DNA of 64,000 nucleotides from Thinopyrum elongatum (GCA_011799875.1 CM022299.1:30097996-30161995), one strand, 5' to 3'. Positions 23,075 through 34,780 are shown, counted from the stretch's first letter. Translations and numbers: made by a program. The notes: generated by a model from the sequence alone, not told the origin.

Positions 23075-24130
23075 GGCAAACTGAACTCCTTCGCACGCAC
23101 CCGCGTCGCTCCCGTCTCGGGCGGCTCCTCAAACCCTAGCCGCCAGGGTCACCACCACCTCCCTCCATTCCCTCCGCCGCCGCCGGAGGACGCCGCTGGG
23201 CTAAGCCCGGTGGCCGACGGCGGTGGCGGGGGTTCTCCTCCCTGGATCGCATAGGAGGGGGTGGGACGGGACCTCCTCGCGTGAGACAGCGCAGCCACGA
23301 TCTGATCCATAGCGGCGCGATGGCATGCTCTAGGCGGTGACCTTGGGCAGCGGCGTGGCTTCCTGGTGCCGGGCCGGCTGCGGCGGTGTGGAGAGGGCGC
23401 CGTGGAGGTCCGGGTTGGCCAGATCGGGCCAGGTGTATGCGTGCGTCTCCTGGTCTCCTGGCGTGGATCCTGAGGTGGCGGCCCTAGAAGGTGGCGCCGG
23501 GTAAAGCTCAGGCAACCCGCGGCGGCATGGCGTGGTGATGTCCCTGGCCAAGGCGGAACTCCGCCGGCGATCTGGTAGCTTTGGCTCCGGATTAGATCGG
23601 ATCAGTGACGGTGACGAGCTCGCGGGATCCTTTCTGGCGGCTCTCGCGGTTTGGCGAGGTGGGGTGGCAGCCCTCCCCCCCCCCCCCCCCCCCCCAAACT
23701 CCAATGGTGGCACACATAGGCAGTGGCCGGTGTGCCAGGGCTCCCACAGTGCCAGTGCTGCTACAGGTGGTCGCCGGATCTGGGAGGCCAGACGTGGGGC
23801 TTTGAAGGTGGTTTGGCCGATGCACAAGATGTCGGATGGATGCTCGTGGGACAAGATCCAGGTGAAAACCTTGTCTACGGCCGGTAGCCGGAGCCGGTGA
23901 TGGTGACACCTTTGGCGATTTCCTTCTTGGAGGCATCATCGAGGCGAAGTTCCCGCCTCCTTCCGCTACCTCCGAGGGAAACCCTTGATCAGATGATGGC
24001 GACACTTAGGTGTCGTTCCCCCGTGGGAGCGTCATTCTTGAAGGTGTGCATTGGCTCGAGAGACCAGTGGACGATTTTAGAGGTGGAGTGGCATTTCATG
24101 TCACGCATTGGCTCGAGGGACCAATACGTC
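23075..24130 (+). mobile_element. Second copy of the GC-rich retroposon, 3'-truncated
   Basis: It resembles the 5' part of the retroposon at 19419, sharing AAGCCCGG and GCGGCGG tracts near the start and GCATTGGCTCGAG/GCATAGGCTCGAG near the end. It stops before the poly(A) end and joins another flank module at about 24131. A C homopolymer of about 18 lies at 23676-23695. Frames on both strands are compositional. No target duplication was identified. Confidence 0.55.
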
Positions 24131-24480
24131 CTTGCGTGAACCATGGCATACATATAGTCTTATTCATAACAGTGAGATAAGGCTGATTGACATGTTTTTA
24201 TTGAACATGTTGTAACGTGACATATTGTAACATAAATTACATATGTGTGTGTGGCTAGACTAGGTAGTTAGGCGCAGGATCTTATCTCTATCTCTTGTAA
24301 CCATAGCTAGCCTTATCTTTACTTTCTTTCTCCCCAAGATTGTAATCTCAACATCCTCAGTTGTATGCGCTATCCTGTGTCCCCTCGCATCGAGGTTAAG
24401 ACACTTAAGCCAATCTTCACAGATTTCAGTATGAATATCTAATAACAAATGTTAGATCGATGTATAACTAAGTCCTGGAA

Positions 24481-24483
<3 letters not shown>

Positions 24484-24519
<36 letters not shown>
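24484..24519 (+). repeat. (GT)n microsatellite
   Basis: About 17-18 uninterrupted TG units, expanded where other module copies read ATATGTGTGTTGTAATATG. Confidence 0.95.
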
Positions 24520-24617
24520 GTAATCTGGCCATAATGTTAGATCAATGTGTAAAAAAGTTTTGGATGTATGCATATGTCTGAAGTCTGAAATTTCTCTCAT
24601 TTTCCCATCAAATGGAC

Positions 24618-24670
24618 CCTTCCCCGGACCCTGCGCAAGCGGGAGCTATATGCACGGGGCTGCCCTTTTT
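24618..24670 (+). mobile_element. 5'-truncated Au-type SINE, 53 bp
   Basis: CGGACCCTGCGCAAGCGGGA followed by GCTATATGCACGGGGCTGCC and a T run is the 3' end that I recognise from the plant Au SINE family. It is bracketed by an exact 15 bp duplication, TCCCATCAAATGGAC, at 24603-24617 and 24671-24685. Other copies of the module have this target only once, which confirms insertion. Confidence 0.8.
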
Positions 24671-24706
24671 TCCCATCAAATGGACATACTAGTATATCAC
24701 TGGGTA

Positions 24707-24764
24707 CTCCCTCTGTTCCATAATTTGAACTAAAACCATATCAATAATTATGGAACGGAGGGAG
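24707..24764. mobile_element. Very short Stowaway-type MITE, 58 bp
   Basis: CTCCCTCTGTTCCATAATTT pairs with AATTATGGAACGGAGGGAG, with TA at 24705-24706 and 24765-24766. It is nearly all palindrome. Confidence 0.88.
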
Positions 24765-25129
24765 TATTAAATACGGATTAGCATATGAAACACAAGTATA
24801 TCACTATTCTCTCATTTTTTTCATGTCAAATAGACACACTAGTATATCACTTGTATAAAACACAAGACCAACCAAGCATTGAGATGCATGCATGTACACA
24901 GATCGTGATGTTCATCAATTATCATGATCGTATCTTGAACATTGAGTATAGATGTGATCTGATCCATTCACTCACATTTATAAATATACAATCCAACAAA
25001 TGTATACACACTTTGAGAATAAGGCCTAGGGCAATTCAATAAGGCACCACTATATCAGTTCAAGGACCTTGAGGCTTGGAAGGTATCATGAGAAATATTG
25101 CTTTATTACAATTGAATAGAGGGTGTCAG

Positions 25130-26165
25130 AGATAAACAAATCAAGCGAAGTCGGTCTCTTCAAAATGTGATTTCTCTAGCTTTGTTTATAATTACTTAAT
25201 GTCATGTTAACTCCTTTTGAATGTATACCATGTTTTCAAATAAGTGTGTATTACCACCATTAAATATAGTGTGAGTTGCCACTAAAACAAGTATCACATG
25301 AGTTTAATTTTGACCGTGAACTCAATTATATACCACTTAGAGGGCACCCCTAAATTCTAAGAACAGTTTGCTTTATCTATCTACTCACATTGAGATGGTT
25401 TTGCCACGTGAAGATTAGATGTCAATTATTCCATACAGACAAAAGTAGAGAGTGTACTCATCGATACTTCCTAGAAAAACTTAAGCACATACATTGTGAG
25501 GGTCCACTTGATGCATTAATAAAATCTTTTTCTTAAAAAAATTGAGCGAGGCGCTTTTTTCGTTGAGAGGATACGAGATTTCAGTTAACCAAACAAATAA
25601 CAAGACCATAATGGAATTACATCTTTCTCCGCGGTTGAAGCAAATACTCTTATAAAACAAGCCTAGAAGAGCGAACCAAGAATTAGATTAGGCATGTATT
25701 AGAACATCTCTATGTGGAACAAAAAAAGATGCCGCTCTTGAGAAAAAAATTGAGCAATTTTGTTTGGGTTGTAACACTAATGTAGCCACTAATACTATTT
25801 CATCTTAAAACAATTCAAGTTTAAAAATTGTTATCCAGGCATCTTGGATAACCTTGGCTACTAAATCACACAACTTGGTAAATAGAAGATGCTGGTTAAA
25901 TAATCTAAGCCATCATTGGATTTTTTTTCCCCAAACTAATCAGTTAACTATTTTGATCCAGTTCATGGTACTCTCCATTTAGCCTATTGTTATACCATTC
26001 CAGCAATGGCATCCTTGGCCATTTAATGAATCTTTGTGCCAGGGACCATAAGGTTTGAGCTGCCCAAAGATGGTGTTGTGCATATAGGCTTTAGTCGTGA
26101 AGCGGTTTCTTGTTGGGCCACCAAAGTTGGAGACTCGTCACAATCTTATTCTTTGTGTCAATTGC
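25130..26165. other. Intergenic DNA without recognised features
   Basis: No reading frame with a domain, no terminal repeats and no module landmarks were found. AT-rich, with several short A tracts. It separates module copy 4 from the S10 pseudogene. Confidence 0.4.
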
Positions 26166-26172
26166 AGTAGCC

Positions 26173-26376
26173 CATGCCTCAAATCTAGGGAAAAATTCTC
26201 AACACATGTGAAGAAACTATTTATGGTTAAAAAGGCATAGACGCATGACAGGGCAAGACGTTATCTTGGTTAAAATGGCTTCGTGTATTGGGGGCTGAGA
26301 TGAAACCAATATTAGTTTCAAGACCTGCTTGGTTAATGATTGGATGCGACAAAGGTTGTGGCTTGCTTTGGCAGTA
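26173..26376 (+). pseudogene. S10 exon 3 pseudogene fragment
   Basis: This aligns by eye to 15563-15766 of the S10 gene: AATTCTCAACACATGTGAAG, TTTATGGTTAAAAAGGCA, GGCTTCGTGTATTGGGGGCT and GCTTTGGCAGTAG match it with substitutions and small indels. An in-frame TAG replaces the Glu codon in KKAETHE, and indels break the frame afterwards. It lacks the 5' half of the exon and the L15-derived exons, so the duplication took in only the 3' part of the gene, or the rest has decayed. It is followed by a module copy in the same order as in the intact gene. Confidence 0.85.
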
Positions 26377-27560
26377 GTTCAAAGCCAAAACAGGAGGCAA
26401 GCTTAGAAAAAGGTGGTATTTAATAAATGGTTCTCTTGGGCGATTGAAGTGCCCCTTGATTGGAAATAAATCAGAGGCTAGTATTTGGGTTCTGCTTCCT
26501 GGTTGCTTTCTTGTGTTGGAGTTACTGGACATGATTCAGGTGATTTGAGCCTAAGGTCAATTCATACACAAGGTATCCAATTTCTTTGGATCTTAATTTC
26601 CAGTGGTATTTATATTTATTGCAGACGTAACATTATCCCTAGCCCATGTTTGCATTTTAGAGATGATGACGATAATAATATGTGGATTAAGACATTGCTG
26701 ATTCTTGTTGGATCTCATTATAATAACATGTACTATCCTGTTAATCTACCTTGGCCTGAATATATGAGCTAGCATGTATGTTTGAATACATGGGAAATCA
26801 TGTAACTGAATCAGATTGTCTATGTGTGGGTGAAAATTGATTTGCCAATAGTTGGCTACAAATGCATATGGAACTGACATAGATTGTCAAGTTAAGCAAT
26901 ACGGATGTGTTAGCATGCTTGATTAAGCACATCCTTGTGTGATCCATGTTATTTAATACGGTCTTATTCAGAATGGAGAGATAAGGCTGATTGTTCATTT
27001 CAATATTAATATCTAATAACAATATTAGATCAAGGTGTAATTGAGTCCTGGAAATATGTGTGCGCTGTAATATGACAACAATGTTAGATCAATGTGTAGA
27101 CGAGTTCTGGGCATGTGCCTCTATCCGGAATCTGAAATTTCGCTCATTTTCCATCGAATGGACATACCAGTATTATTACTATATCACTTGATATTAAATA
27201 TGGAGCGAGAATATAAGTGAAACCAAGCATTGAATTCATTAATGATCGTGATCGTCTCGTGGTCACTGAATATAGGTGTGATTTGTTCCGGCCATCCACA
27301 TGTATAACTATGCAAGCCAAGACATGTATACACCATTTGAGGATTCAGGTCAGTCAGGGTTTAAGACACCACTATAGCATGCAGAGGGGGGAGGGGGGCT
27401 CAAGAACCTTGAGGCTTGAGAGGTATCAGGACAACTATTGATGTTATGCAATGGCATAGAGGGGGCAGTTGATCAATAACTTTAGCAAGTTTCTGTGAAG
27501 CTACTTGAGCATTACAAGTCAAATGACAAATGCTACATGTTTGTGGGTCAATGACCCTCT
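26377..27560 (+). repeat. S10 3'-flank module, copy 5
   Basis: This is the best parallel to copy 1 because it follows the S10 pseudogene directly. It has GTTACTGGACATGATTCAGG (about 26518), GATGACGATAATAATATGTG (about 26664), GAGCTAGCATGTATGTTTGA, ATTGAATTCATTAATGATCG (about 27229), CACATGTATAACTATGCAAG (27297) and GGCTTGAGAGGTATCAGGAC (about 27413). Confidence 0.75.
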
Positions 27561-28590
27561 GGTACACTATTTTTGTATGCCTTGAAGATGTGATTAGAGG
27601 AGAGGGATCTATGTCGTGTCAGTGATAGGTGGCATTATTTATATCATTGTTTTCCCTAGCAGCCTATTTTGTCATGTCATAGGTTACTGTGCTTTAGCAA
27701 ATAACATAGTCTGTGATGGCATGGTACATGATTGCACTCATCGTGTAATCTGACAATTTATCAAATCAGAAGAGTTTTCACCCAAGTGACGGCCATGTAA
27801 ATTGACCTGTGAGGTATTAAAATATTTCCCCTCTGCTTCTTTTCTTGTTGATCAGGTCAGTGGGATAAACACACCATGAAGCCTGCATTGTGCTTCCTGG
27901 TGTTTCAACTGTGGCAATCATGTTAGTAGGAACTCCGAGAATTTTTGGAGAAACTGATCATGATTGTGCCAGAAATGTGTTGCGGAGTGTGAAATGTGCT
28001 AGAGATCTCTCATCTCATGTTTGAGTTGCATGAAATAGAATATCTCATTTGCTTGCCTCAAATCTGAGAACGCTTCAATTTTATGATGAACTGTGTTGTG
28101 CCAGAATTCCTGGCATAAAATTCCCACGGGACTCAAATTGGAGCATGTAATTTGTTTTCTAATTTTCCTTGGTCAAAAGACGGTGATTAATAATTCAATT
28201 TCTCAGCCTGAAGCACGTGTATTAAACATTGTCCAATTCAAATTCCTGTTGACGAAAATCACCATGCTTCTTCTTTAAGAACAAATCAGTCTTGTTGCAT
28301 ATATCTCCCAAAGCATCATCAAGCCTACAAAAAAAGCATATCTTAACTAAATTAATTATAGCAACACGTTGGATGAATTCTGTGCCATCTGCAAGATTCG
28401 TTTATGGCAGGCATATATTTCCATGGAAGAACAACTGCCAAACAATGAATCTGTTGGAAGCAGCCGCAAGTATGAACAACCAATGATGGCCTGAAAGTTG
28501 TGTCAGTTAAAAAATTTAACACTTCTGCTTCGATACACCCCAACCCCCACCCCCCCACCCCACAAACACATCCACGGCGGAGATCTCTCT
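27561..28590. other. Module extension, then unassigned DNA
   Basis: The part at 27600-27850 (CCTAGCAGCCTATTTTGTCA, TTTAGCAAATAACATAG, AGAAGAGTTTTCACCC) recurs at 17990-18130 and 35940-36110 and is part of the duplicated unit. From about 27860 to 28590 no gene or repeat was recognised. A CCCCAACCCCCACCCCCCAC tract lies near 28540. Confidence 0.4.
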
Positions 28591-28594
28591 ATAC

Positions 28595-29960
28595 CCCTTC
28601 ATAATAAAACGTAGGATGGTCTTTATCAAAAGTACGTCGCTTGCGCCAAGCGCGATACCCGGCTGTACGTACCGCCCTGAGCCGGCCCATTTTACACTTT
28701 TTTCATGTTCTGTAAAACCTTCAAAAGGGCGTGTCGGCCTATTTTACACTTTTTTCCTGTTCTGTAAAATCTTCAAAAAATGAGCGCCCCATTAGATTCA
28801 AACCCAACACCAGTACCCTTAGTACAAGGGCAATAACCAACTGGACTACTTTCTTGTTGTGTCTAGTTACCATCTTTTTTCTTCTTCAAATATAACACGA
28901 ACCAACATGAGCCAGTTTGGCTTTCTTTTTTTTTCTTTTTTGTTTGTCGGCTTTTTATTTTTTCATTTATCTCTTTCTTTTTATTTTTTCACTTTCTTTT
29001 CTTTTCAAAATTCACGAACTATTTTTAAACAGTGAACTTTTTTTAAATCTGTGAACTTTCCAAATTTGTCAACATTTTCTTAAAATTGCGAACTTTTTTT
29101 TGAAATCCGTGACTTTTTCCAAATCGGTGAACTTTTGTTCAAATTCACGAACTATTTTCAACTTCTACGAACTTTCTTTTAAAGCCAGCGATTTCCTTTT
29201 TCAAATTTGTGAACATTTTTTTTCAAATTTGATGAACATTTTTTTAAATGTCATGAAATATTTAAACGTGTGAACATTTTTTTAAATATAAGAATTTATT
29301 TGGTTAACTGGTATGAACTATTTTTAAAATTATGTGAACGTACCAATTCATAATAAAGGGTCGGATAGTCTCTTTTAAAACTACGTCGCCCGCGCGAAGC
29401 GCGATACGTGGCGTGTGTACGTACCGCCCTGGGCCAGCCCATTTTACATTTTCACCTCTTCTGTAAAATCTTTAAAAAAAATGAGTGTCCCATGGGATCC
29501 GGACCCAACACCTGTACACTTACTAAAAGCGAGGTAACAAACTAGACTACTTTCTGTTGTGTCTATTTATCATTTTCTTTCTCTTTTACAAATACAACAC
29601 TAACCAACACGAGCATGTTTGATTTTTTTTCGTTTCTTCTTTTTTTTAATTTTTCTCTTTATTTTTATTTTCTATTTTAAAGTTTGTGAATTATTTTAAA
29701 ATCATGAAATTTTTCTGAAGCCTATGAACTTTTCAAATTATTGAACAATTTTTTAAATTTGTCAACTTTATTTTCATATCCATGAACCTTTTTTCAAATC
29801 CACGAACTTTTTTCAGTTTTTACGAATTTACTTTTATAACCCGTGATTTTTTTATCAAATTCGTGGACATTTTTGTCAAAATTGATGAACTTTTCTCAAA
29901 TCCGTCAACACATGGGTTGGCCCAACAGGCGCGTGATGGGAACGATGCGGTCACCTAGTG
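28595..29960 (+). repeat. Two direct copies of an AT-rich block (Mutator-like end candidate)
   Basis: A block starting TTCATAATAAAACGTAGGAT (about 28598) recurs at about 29348 as TTCATAATAAAGGGTCGGAT. Both copies share ACGTCGC..GCGCGAAGCGCGATA-like text, GTACGTACCGCCCTG, CCCATTTTACA and a track of GTGAACTTTTT/CAAATTYGTGAAC motifs. The copies are about 750 bp apart. The array motif recurs inverted at 32420-32800, so the whole 28.6-33.5 kb interval may be one Mutator-like element with long degenerate ends, but no target duplication was found. Confidence 0.55.
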
Positions 29961-29999
29961 GGGCCAATGATTTCTCAAAAAAAAAACCTAATTTGTCCA

Positions 30000-30480
30000 A
30001 GGCCTAAGCTTTTGTGTTTCTTTATTTTTTAATTTTTTAATTCATTTTTCTCATTTTTAAAATTTATTTCTCTTTTTCAAAACCTGTTAAAAAAATGAAA
30101 TATTGTTTGGTATACCAAAAAGTGTTCTTGTTTGCAAATATTGTTTACAAATTTAAAAATGTGCTTGGTTTCCAATTTTTTGTTCACAAATTTAAGAAAT
30201 GTTTTGTTTCAAAAAAGTTGATAAATTTTAAAATAAGTACGTGGTTTGCAATATGTGTTCAACATCAATTGTTGGTAATTTGTTAACAATTTTGGAAAAG
30301 TGTTCAAGCTTTTAAAATTTCGATACACAATTTGAAATTACAAAATTATAGACAAATTTCAAGAAATGGGTAGGATATAAGAAAATGTTCATGTTGGCTG
30401 AAAATGACGAAAATTACAAATAACAGAAGCATTCAAATTAGAAAAAACTACATACTCACGAATGCACCCGTCAGACCTTG
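30000..30480. repeat. AT-rich degenerate array
   Basis: TTTGTTYACAAATTTAARAA-type motifs repeat irregularly. It resembles the flanking arrays in the opposite sense. No gene. Confidence 0.45.
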
Positions 30481-30497
30481 TCTACCACTCGTCTGAA

Positions 30498-31790
30498 CTG
30501 GTGTTTTTTGGACTATGGATAGATGGCCTCAACTTCTTGCAGCAGCTTGACATGGACATATGAGACATTCATGCCACGTTTGAACAAATTCCGACATCGT
30601 ATGCAAGTTGTGGCACGTCCGGCCATTTTATAGGCCCTTTTCACTGAGAAAATTCTAGAAACTACGAGAATTGTCGAAAACTTGAAAAAAATTGACTTGA
30701 TGCCTTAAATTCGTCATAGAAGCTGGTGGAAAAATTAGGGGTCATTTGAGGAATACCAAAAGTAACGTGCTTTCAAATGGACCCTCTGGCATATCTGAAC
30801 ACCATCCGTTGAACTTGATCTAGTTTTGAACATTCTTGAAACGTCCCCAACTTCTGCAATCATGTGGGCATGCCCATGGTAGGCATCCATGACAGGTTTG
30901 AACAATTTCCAACACCGTATGCAAGTTGCGACACGTCAGGCCATTTATCGGCTTTTTTTATCGAGAAAACTCCAGAAAACTGCAAAATTTGTCGAAACCA
31001 AAACAACTTGGCATGATGCCTTTAATTGGTCGTACAAGGCCATGGAAAAAAATTGGTGCCATTTCAAGGATGTCGGAAAACATTGTGCTCTCGGACGGAG
31101 CTTTCTGGTCTATCCGAACACCCTTTGTTGAACATGATCTATGTTTGTACATCCTTTAGATGACCCCCCAACTTTTGCAAGAGGTGGACATGCCCATGGT
31201 AGCCATTCATACCAGGTTTGAACTATTCTCAACACCGTATGTAAGTTGCGACATGCCCGATAATTATTGGACATTTTTGACCGAGAAAGCTACAGGAAAT
31301 GCAAAATTTGTCGAAACCCAAAAAAAATTGGCAAGATGCCTTTAATTGTTCATATAAGATCATGTAAAAAAAATAGTGGTCAGACGTATCCCCAAAAAAA
31401 CCTGCTTTCATACGGAGCCTTCTGGCCTACTCGAACACCCTCCATGGAACATGGTCTATTTCTGGACATGCATGAAATGACCTCAACCTTTTCCAGTAGG
31501 TGGGCATGCCTATCGTCGGCATCCATGTCAGATTTGATTGAATTCCGACATTGTATGCAAGTTGCGTCATGTATGGCCATTTTTCACCAAGAAAACAGCA
31601 GGAAATGCAGAAAATGTTGGAAACTCAAACAACTTGGCATGGTGCCTTGAATTGGTCATACAAGGCCATGGAAAAAGGATGGGGCCATTTCAACGATATT
31701 GGGAAATATTGTGCTCTCAGACGGAGCCTTCTGGCCTACTCAAACACTCTCCGTTGAACATGGTGTTTTTCTGGCTTACCTGTAGGCAGC
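30498..31790 (+). repeat. ~318 bp tandem repeat, four diverged copies
   Basis: The landmark TATGCAAGTTG (with substitutions) occurs at 30600, 30918, 31238 and 31554, giving periods of 318, 320 and 316 bp. Each unit also contains GGTTTGAACAATTYCCAACA, a GGCCATTTT segment, a CATGGAAAAA segment and CCTTCTGGCCTAYYCGAACA. Open frames across it repeat the same peptide text and are not convincing genes. I recall similar units from Triticeae DNA transposons but cannot place the family. Confidence 0.85.
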
Positions 31791-32410
31791 AAACTATGTC
31801 GTTCATGGTTTTAGTCCCATCTTGTCTGGTTACACGAAAGGAGGTAGAAATCTTGACTACATAATAGGGCAGTCTGGTTACACGGTTGTTGGTCAACCCG
31901 GCAATCCGACTCATGGTGGCCCATCTCATGGGCACCCACCCCAAATGGGTAGGGTATGGATCGCCATCTTCACACTAAATAACGTAGCGACGATGCAATA
32001 TTTCAGCCTATGGGACCTCGAAAGGCTGAAGGCGTGCAACACACCTAAAAAAAAGGCTATTGTGTGCATGTGAGCGAATTGATCACGACAGAAGATTGTT
32101 TAGTACCACTTCGCTTGCTCTAGCGTCTAGTAGGTGGAGCTCTACTATATAAAGGGGACTAGAAAAGATGTCAAGAGGAAATGCATCAACCATGACATGC
32201 ATTGAACGAGTAAAAAGAAACGTAATAAAATGGCAGACTCAATGGGTACCCAAGTTGGTCGGGTTACTCAATGGGTTCGGGCATGGGTCACCCATGGGTA
32301 CGGACCTAGGCAAGCGATAAACCTAACAAAGCTAGCCTAAAAAAAAGGATCTAGGCATGAGTCTGGGAGAGATCGACCCGACCAAACCCGACCCGATTGC
32401 CTGCCTGAGT
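31791..32410. other. Unassigned DNA between repeat arrays
   Basis: This holds a stretch with repeated CATGGGCACCCACCC and GGGTACCCAAG-like text (31910-32300). No supported gene was found. Confidence 0.35.
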
Positions 32411-32419
32411 TGCCGATTT

Positions 32420-32800
32420 TTCAAATTAAAAAAAAAATATTCATAGATTAAAGAAAAGTTCGCGAGTTTCAAAAAGTTCATCGATTTGAAAAAAGTACAC
32501 GAATGTGACAAAAAAAGTTTGTGAAATTGAAAAAGTTCACGAATTTGACACAAAAGTTCATGAGTATGACAAAAAAGTTCACGAACTTGGAAAAAGTTCA
32601 CGAAATTTTAAAAAAAATCATTTATTTGAAAAAACTTTAGGAATTTGGCAAAAAAAGTTCACAAAATTGATAAAAGTTTACAAAATTAAAAACATTCATT
32701 CATTTGAAAAAGAGTTCACGGATTCAAAATATAAGTCCATGGATTTTAAAAAAGTTCATGAATTTAAGAAAATGTCCACGAATTTAAGCAAATGAAAAAT
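32420..32800 (-). repeat. AT-rich array, inverted relative to 28.9-29.9 kb
   Basis: Repeated AAAAAGTTCACGAATTTGA motifs are the reverse complement of the GTGAACTTTTT arrays at 28990-29900. They form a long-range inverted pair around the 318 bp tandem repeats. A peptide frame at 32505-32795 is a translation of the array. Confidence 0.6.
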
Positions 32801-33560
32801 AAAAGAGTGTACATAGTTTTTTCTTTGGATTATTATTAAAAGAAAAGAGTGTAGGTAGCTAGTCATTGAAACGGCGTGCGGATCCCTCGCTCCATCCCTC
32901 AGCGCGGACCAGTCGTGTACGTTTTGTTCGTTCATTGAAACACGACTCATTTTGTGTTGGCGTTTAATTTCATTTTTCTAGAACCTGTACGTCATGCGTA
33001 TAGACAACGCGGAATGAATCATCCATCCATCTTGTGCATGCGGACATTTCCTTCATTCATTTACTGAAATGGAACGCGACTCACCTTTTGCGTTTAATAT
33101 TTTTTGTTTGTGTTAACTGTATGTATGCGTTTAACACCACACACATGACTCATTTTGTTAATGCGGGGACGAGAACGTGTTTTACGAAGAGAAATAAAAA
33201 AATTGAATAAAACCAAAGAATAAAAGGGCCAAACAAAAAAAGAAGAATAAAAGAAGTAACTAGGCACGGCAAGATAGTTGTCCCAATTGGTACTAAACTA
33301 AGAGGTTGGGAGTTTTGAATCCTACCTCACGCACCTATTTTTTGAAGGTTAAAAAAAGAAAAAAAAATGGGCCAGGCCCAAGAAGGAGGGGGTGTGCGCC
33401 GGTTTGTGTGACGGGCTGGCAGATCGGTTGTGTATACAGCTTGTACGTGCCATATACGGAAATGGGTATACCTTATGGCCAAATAACCATACTATCCTTA
33501 TACGGTTTGTGAGGGGGTATACCGAAGCAAGACTCAAAATTTAAATAAAAATCGCTCATT
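32801..33560. other. Right flank of the AT-rich array complex
   Basis: Contains GTACGT-type motifs and, in inverted sense near 33240-33320, text similar in layout to 28800-28880. This is weak support for a degenerate terminal inverted repeat. No gene was found. Confidence 0.3.
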
Positions 33561-33953
33561 TCTTTCTTTCAAACTAAAGAGCTCTCCTCTCCGATTTCAA
33601 TTAAGGAACCGATAAAACACCAGACCACACACCCAGGCAAAACCAGCAGGCACGATTCCGGAATCCTGCTCCTGTAGCCAATCATCCCAGGCGAACTCCT
33701 TTTTTTCAAAATGGAGGCAATTTTTTTGCCTCATCAATTAAATAAGAAGATAATTGCCCAGTTAATTAACGGAAAACCGGGCGAAAACCAATACAAACGG
33801 AGCACAGACTAACTACTCACATGACAAGAAAACCACGCAACCGCACAGGCGGCCCCCGCCAGACTCTCCGATTACACAACATCCACAAACCTCGACATTA
33901 CTACTACGCCATGTGACCCCGACAAGAACACATCGACATAAGACATCAAACAC
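33561..33953. other. Intergenic DNA, possibly LINE 3' remnant
   Basis: It includes GAGGCAATTTTTTTGCCTC, a small palindrome, and A-rich text resembling reversed LINE ends. No coding region was recognised. The 9 bp target of the MITE to the right begins at 33954. Confidence 0.3.
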
Positions 33954-33962
33954 CTTCCAACC

Positions 33963-34386
33963 GGGAAAGTATAAGGTGATACCAGCCCTTAAATGCTACC
34001 ATGATACCAAGTTAGAAAATTCAAATTTAAACATGTCAAAAAATTCTGAAAAAAAATCATGGATGTTCACAACACATATGTCGACAACCCCTAAAAAATT
34101 CAGATCAAAATTCGACATACACAAGGGGAAACAAAAAAGAGAAATTCAGATGTGAATAGTGACATTTTTGCTTTTGTCTTCATTTGACACTATTCATGAT
34201 GGATTTGTCTTTTTTGTTTCTCCTTGTGTATGTCAGAATTTTCATCTGAATTTTTTAGGGGTTATCGACATATGTATTGTGAACATCCATGATTTTTGTC
34301 AGAATTTTTTGACATGTTTAAATTTGAATTTTCTAACTTGGTATCATGGTAGCATTTAAGGGCTGGTATCACCTGATACTTTTCCC
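33963..34386. mobile_element. Mutator-type foldback MITE, 424 bp
   Basis: The two halves are inverted copies. GGTGATACCAGCCCTTAAAT at the left returns as ATTTAAGGGCTGGTATCACC at the right, and the match continues through the TTGACATGTTTAAATTTGAA region, about 190 bp per arm. Ends are GGGAAAGTATAAGG and its near reverse complement. A perfect 9 bp duplication CTTCCAACC lies at 33954-33962 and 34387-34395, the target-duplication size of Mutator-like elements. It has no coding capacity. Confidence 0.9.
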
Positions 34387-34395
34387 CTTCCAACC

Positions 34396-34780
34396 CACAA
34401 CGGCGACCCAATCCAAGAGGACGGGCCGAGAGACTGAAGATTATCCATCAAGCAGCCAGAGACACCTTGCCAATGGCGCTACTCCCAATCCGAAACAAAC
34501 TTAAGTTCAACACTACAGGACTGAAACCAAAACAAACTCCGACATGCATGACATTATATCCAACCATGGCAGCTCCAAAACAGCGTTTGGAACTACAAAA
34601 GGAGGCACTCTTTCCAGCAGCCTCAACCCAAGCCAATACGCCTGATCGTCGGCCTCTAGCCTCTACCACCGCTGAGAAATACGGAAGCAGCCTCCTGTTC
34701 AGAAATATATTCATTTGTGGCGTCTTGCCCCCTGGTGATTCCTCAAACAAAAAAATGGGTATTGTTTGTTGGCTGCTTTC
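34396..34780 (+). repeat. Direct-repeat segment A, copy 1
   Basis: The segment at 34496-34690 (AACTTAAGTTCAACACTACA, GGACTGAAACCAAAACAAAC, CAATACGCCTGATCGTCGGC) is repeated at about 36134-36320, 1.64 kb downstream in the same orientation. It lies just upstream of flank module copy 6. Its own identity is unknown. Confidence 0.65.

Larger units (their letters stand above)
24131..25130 (+). repeat. S10 3'-flank module, copy 4, with three small insertions
   Basis: Landmarks include the segment around CATGGCATACATATAGTCTT (about 24142), GATAAGGCTGATTGACATG, TAGTATATCACT, CTCACATTTATAAATATACA (about 24970) and GAGGCTTGGAAGGTATCATG (about 25069). It contains a GT microsatellite, a truncated SINE and a tiny MITE, described separately. 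No gene. Confidence 0.65.

Noticed and set aside
23330..24005. 174- and 137-codon minus frames and 122-codon plus frame
   Set aside because: Compositional frames in a retroposon copy, crossing a C homopolymer, with no domain.
30498..31790. CRISPR array
   Set aside because: Period of 318 bp, diverged units, no short conserved repeat and spacer pattern, in a plant nuclear context.
30889..31864. Genes in overlapping frames
   Set aside because: The frames repeat every about 318 bp with the tandem array and have no domain support.
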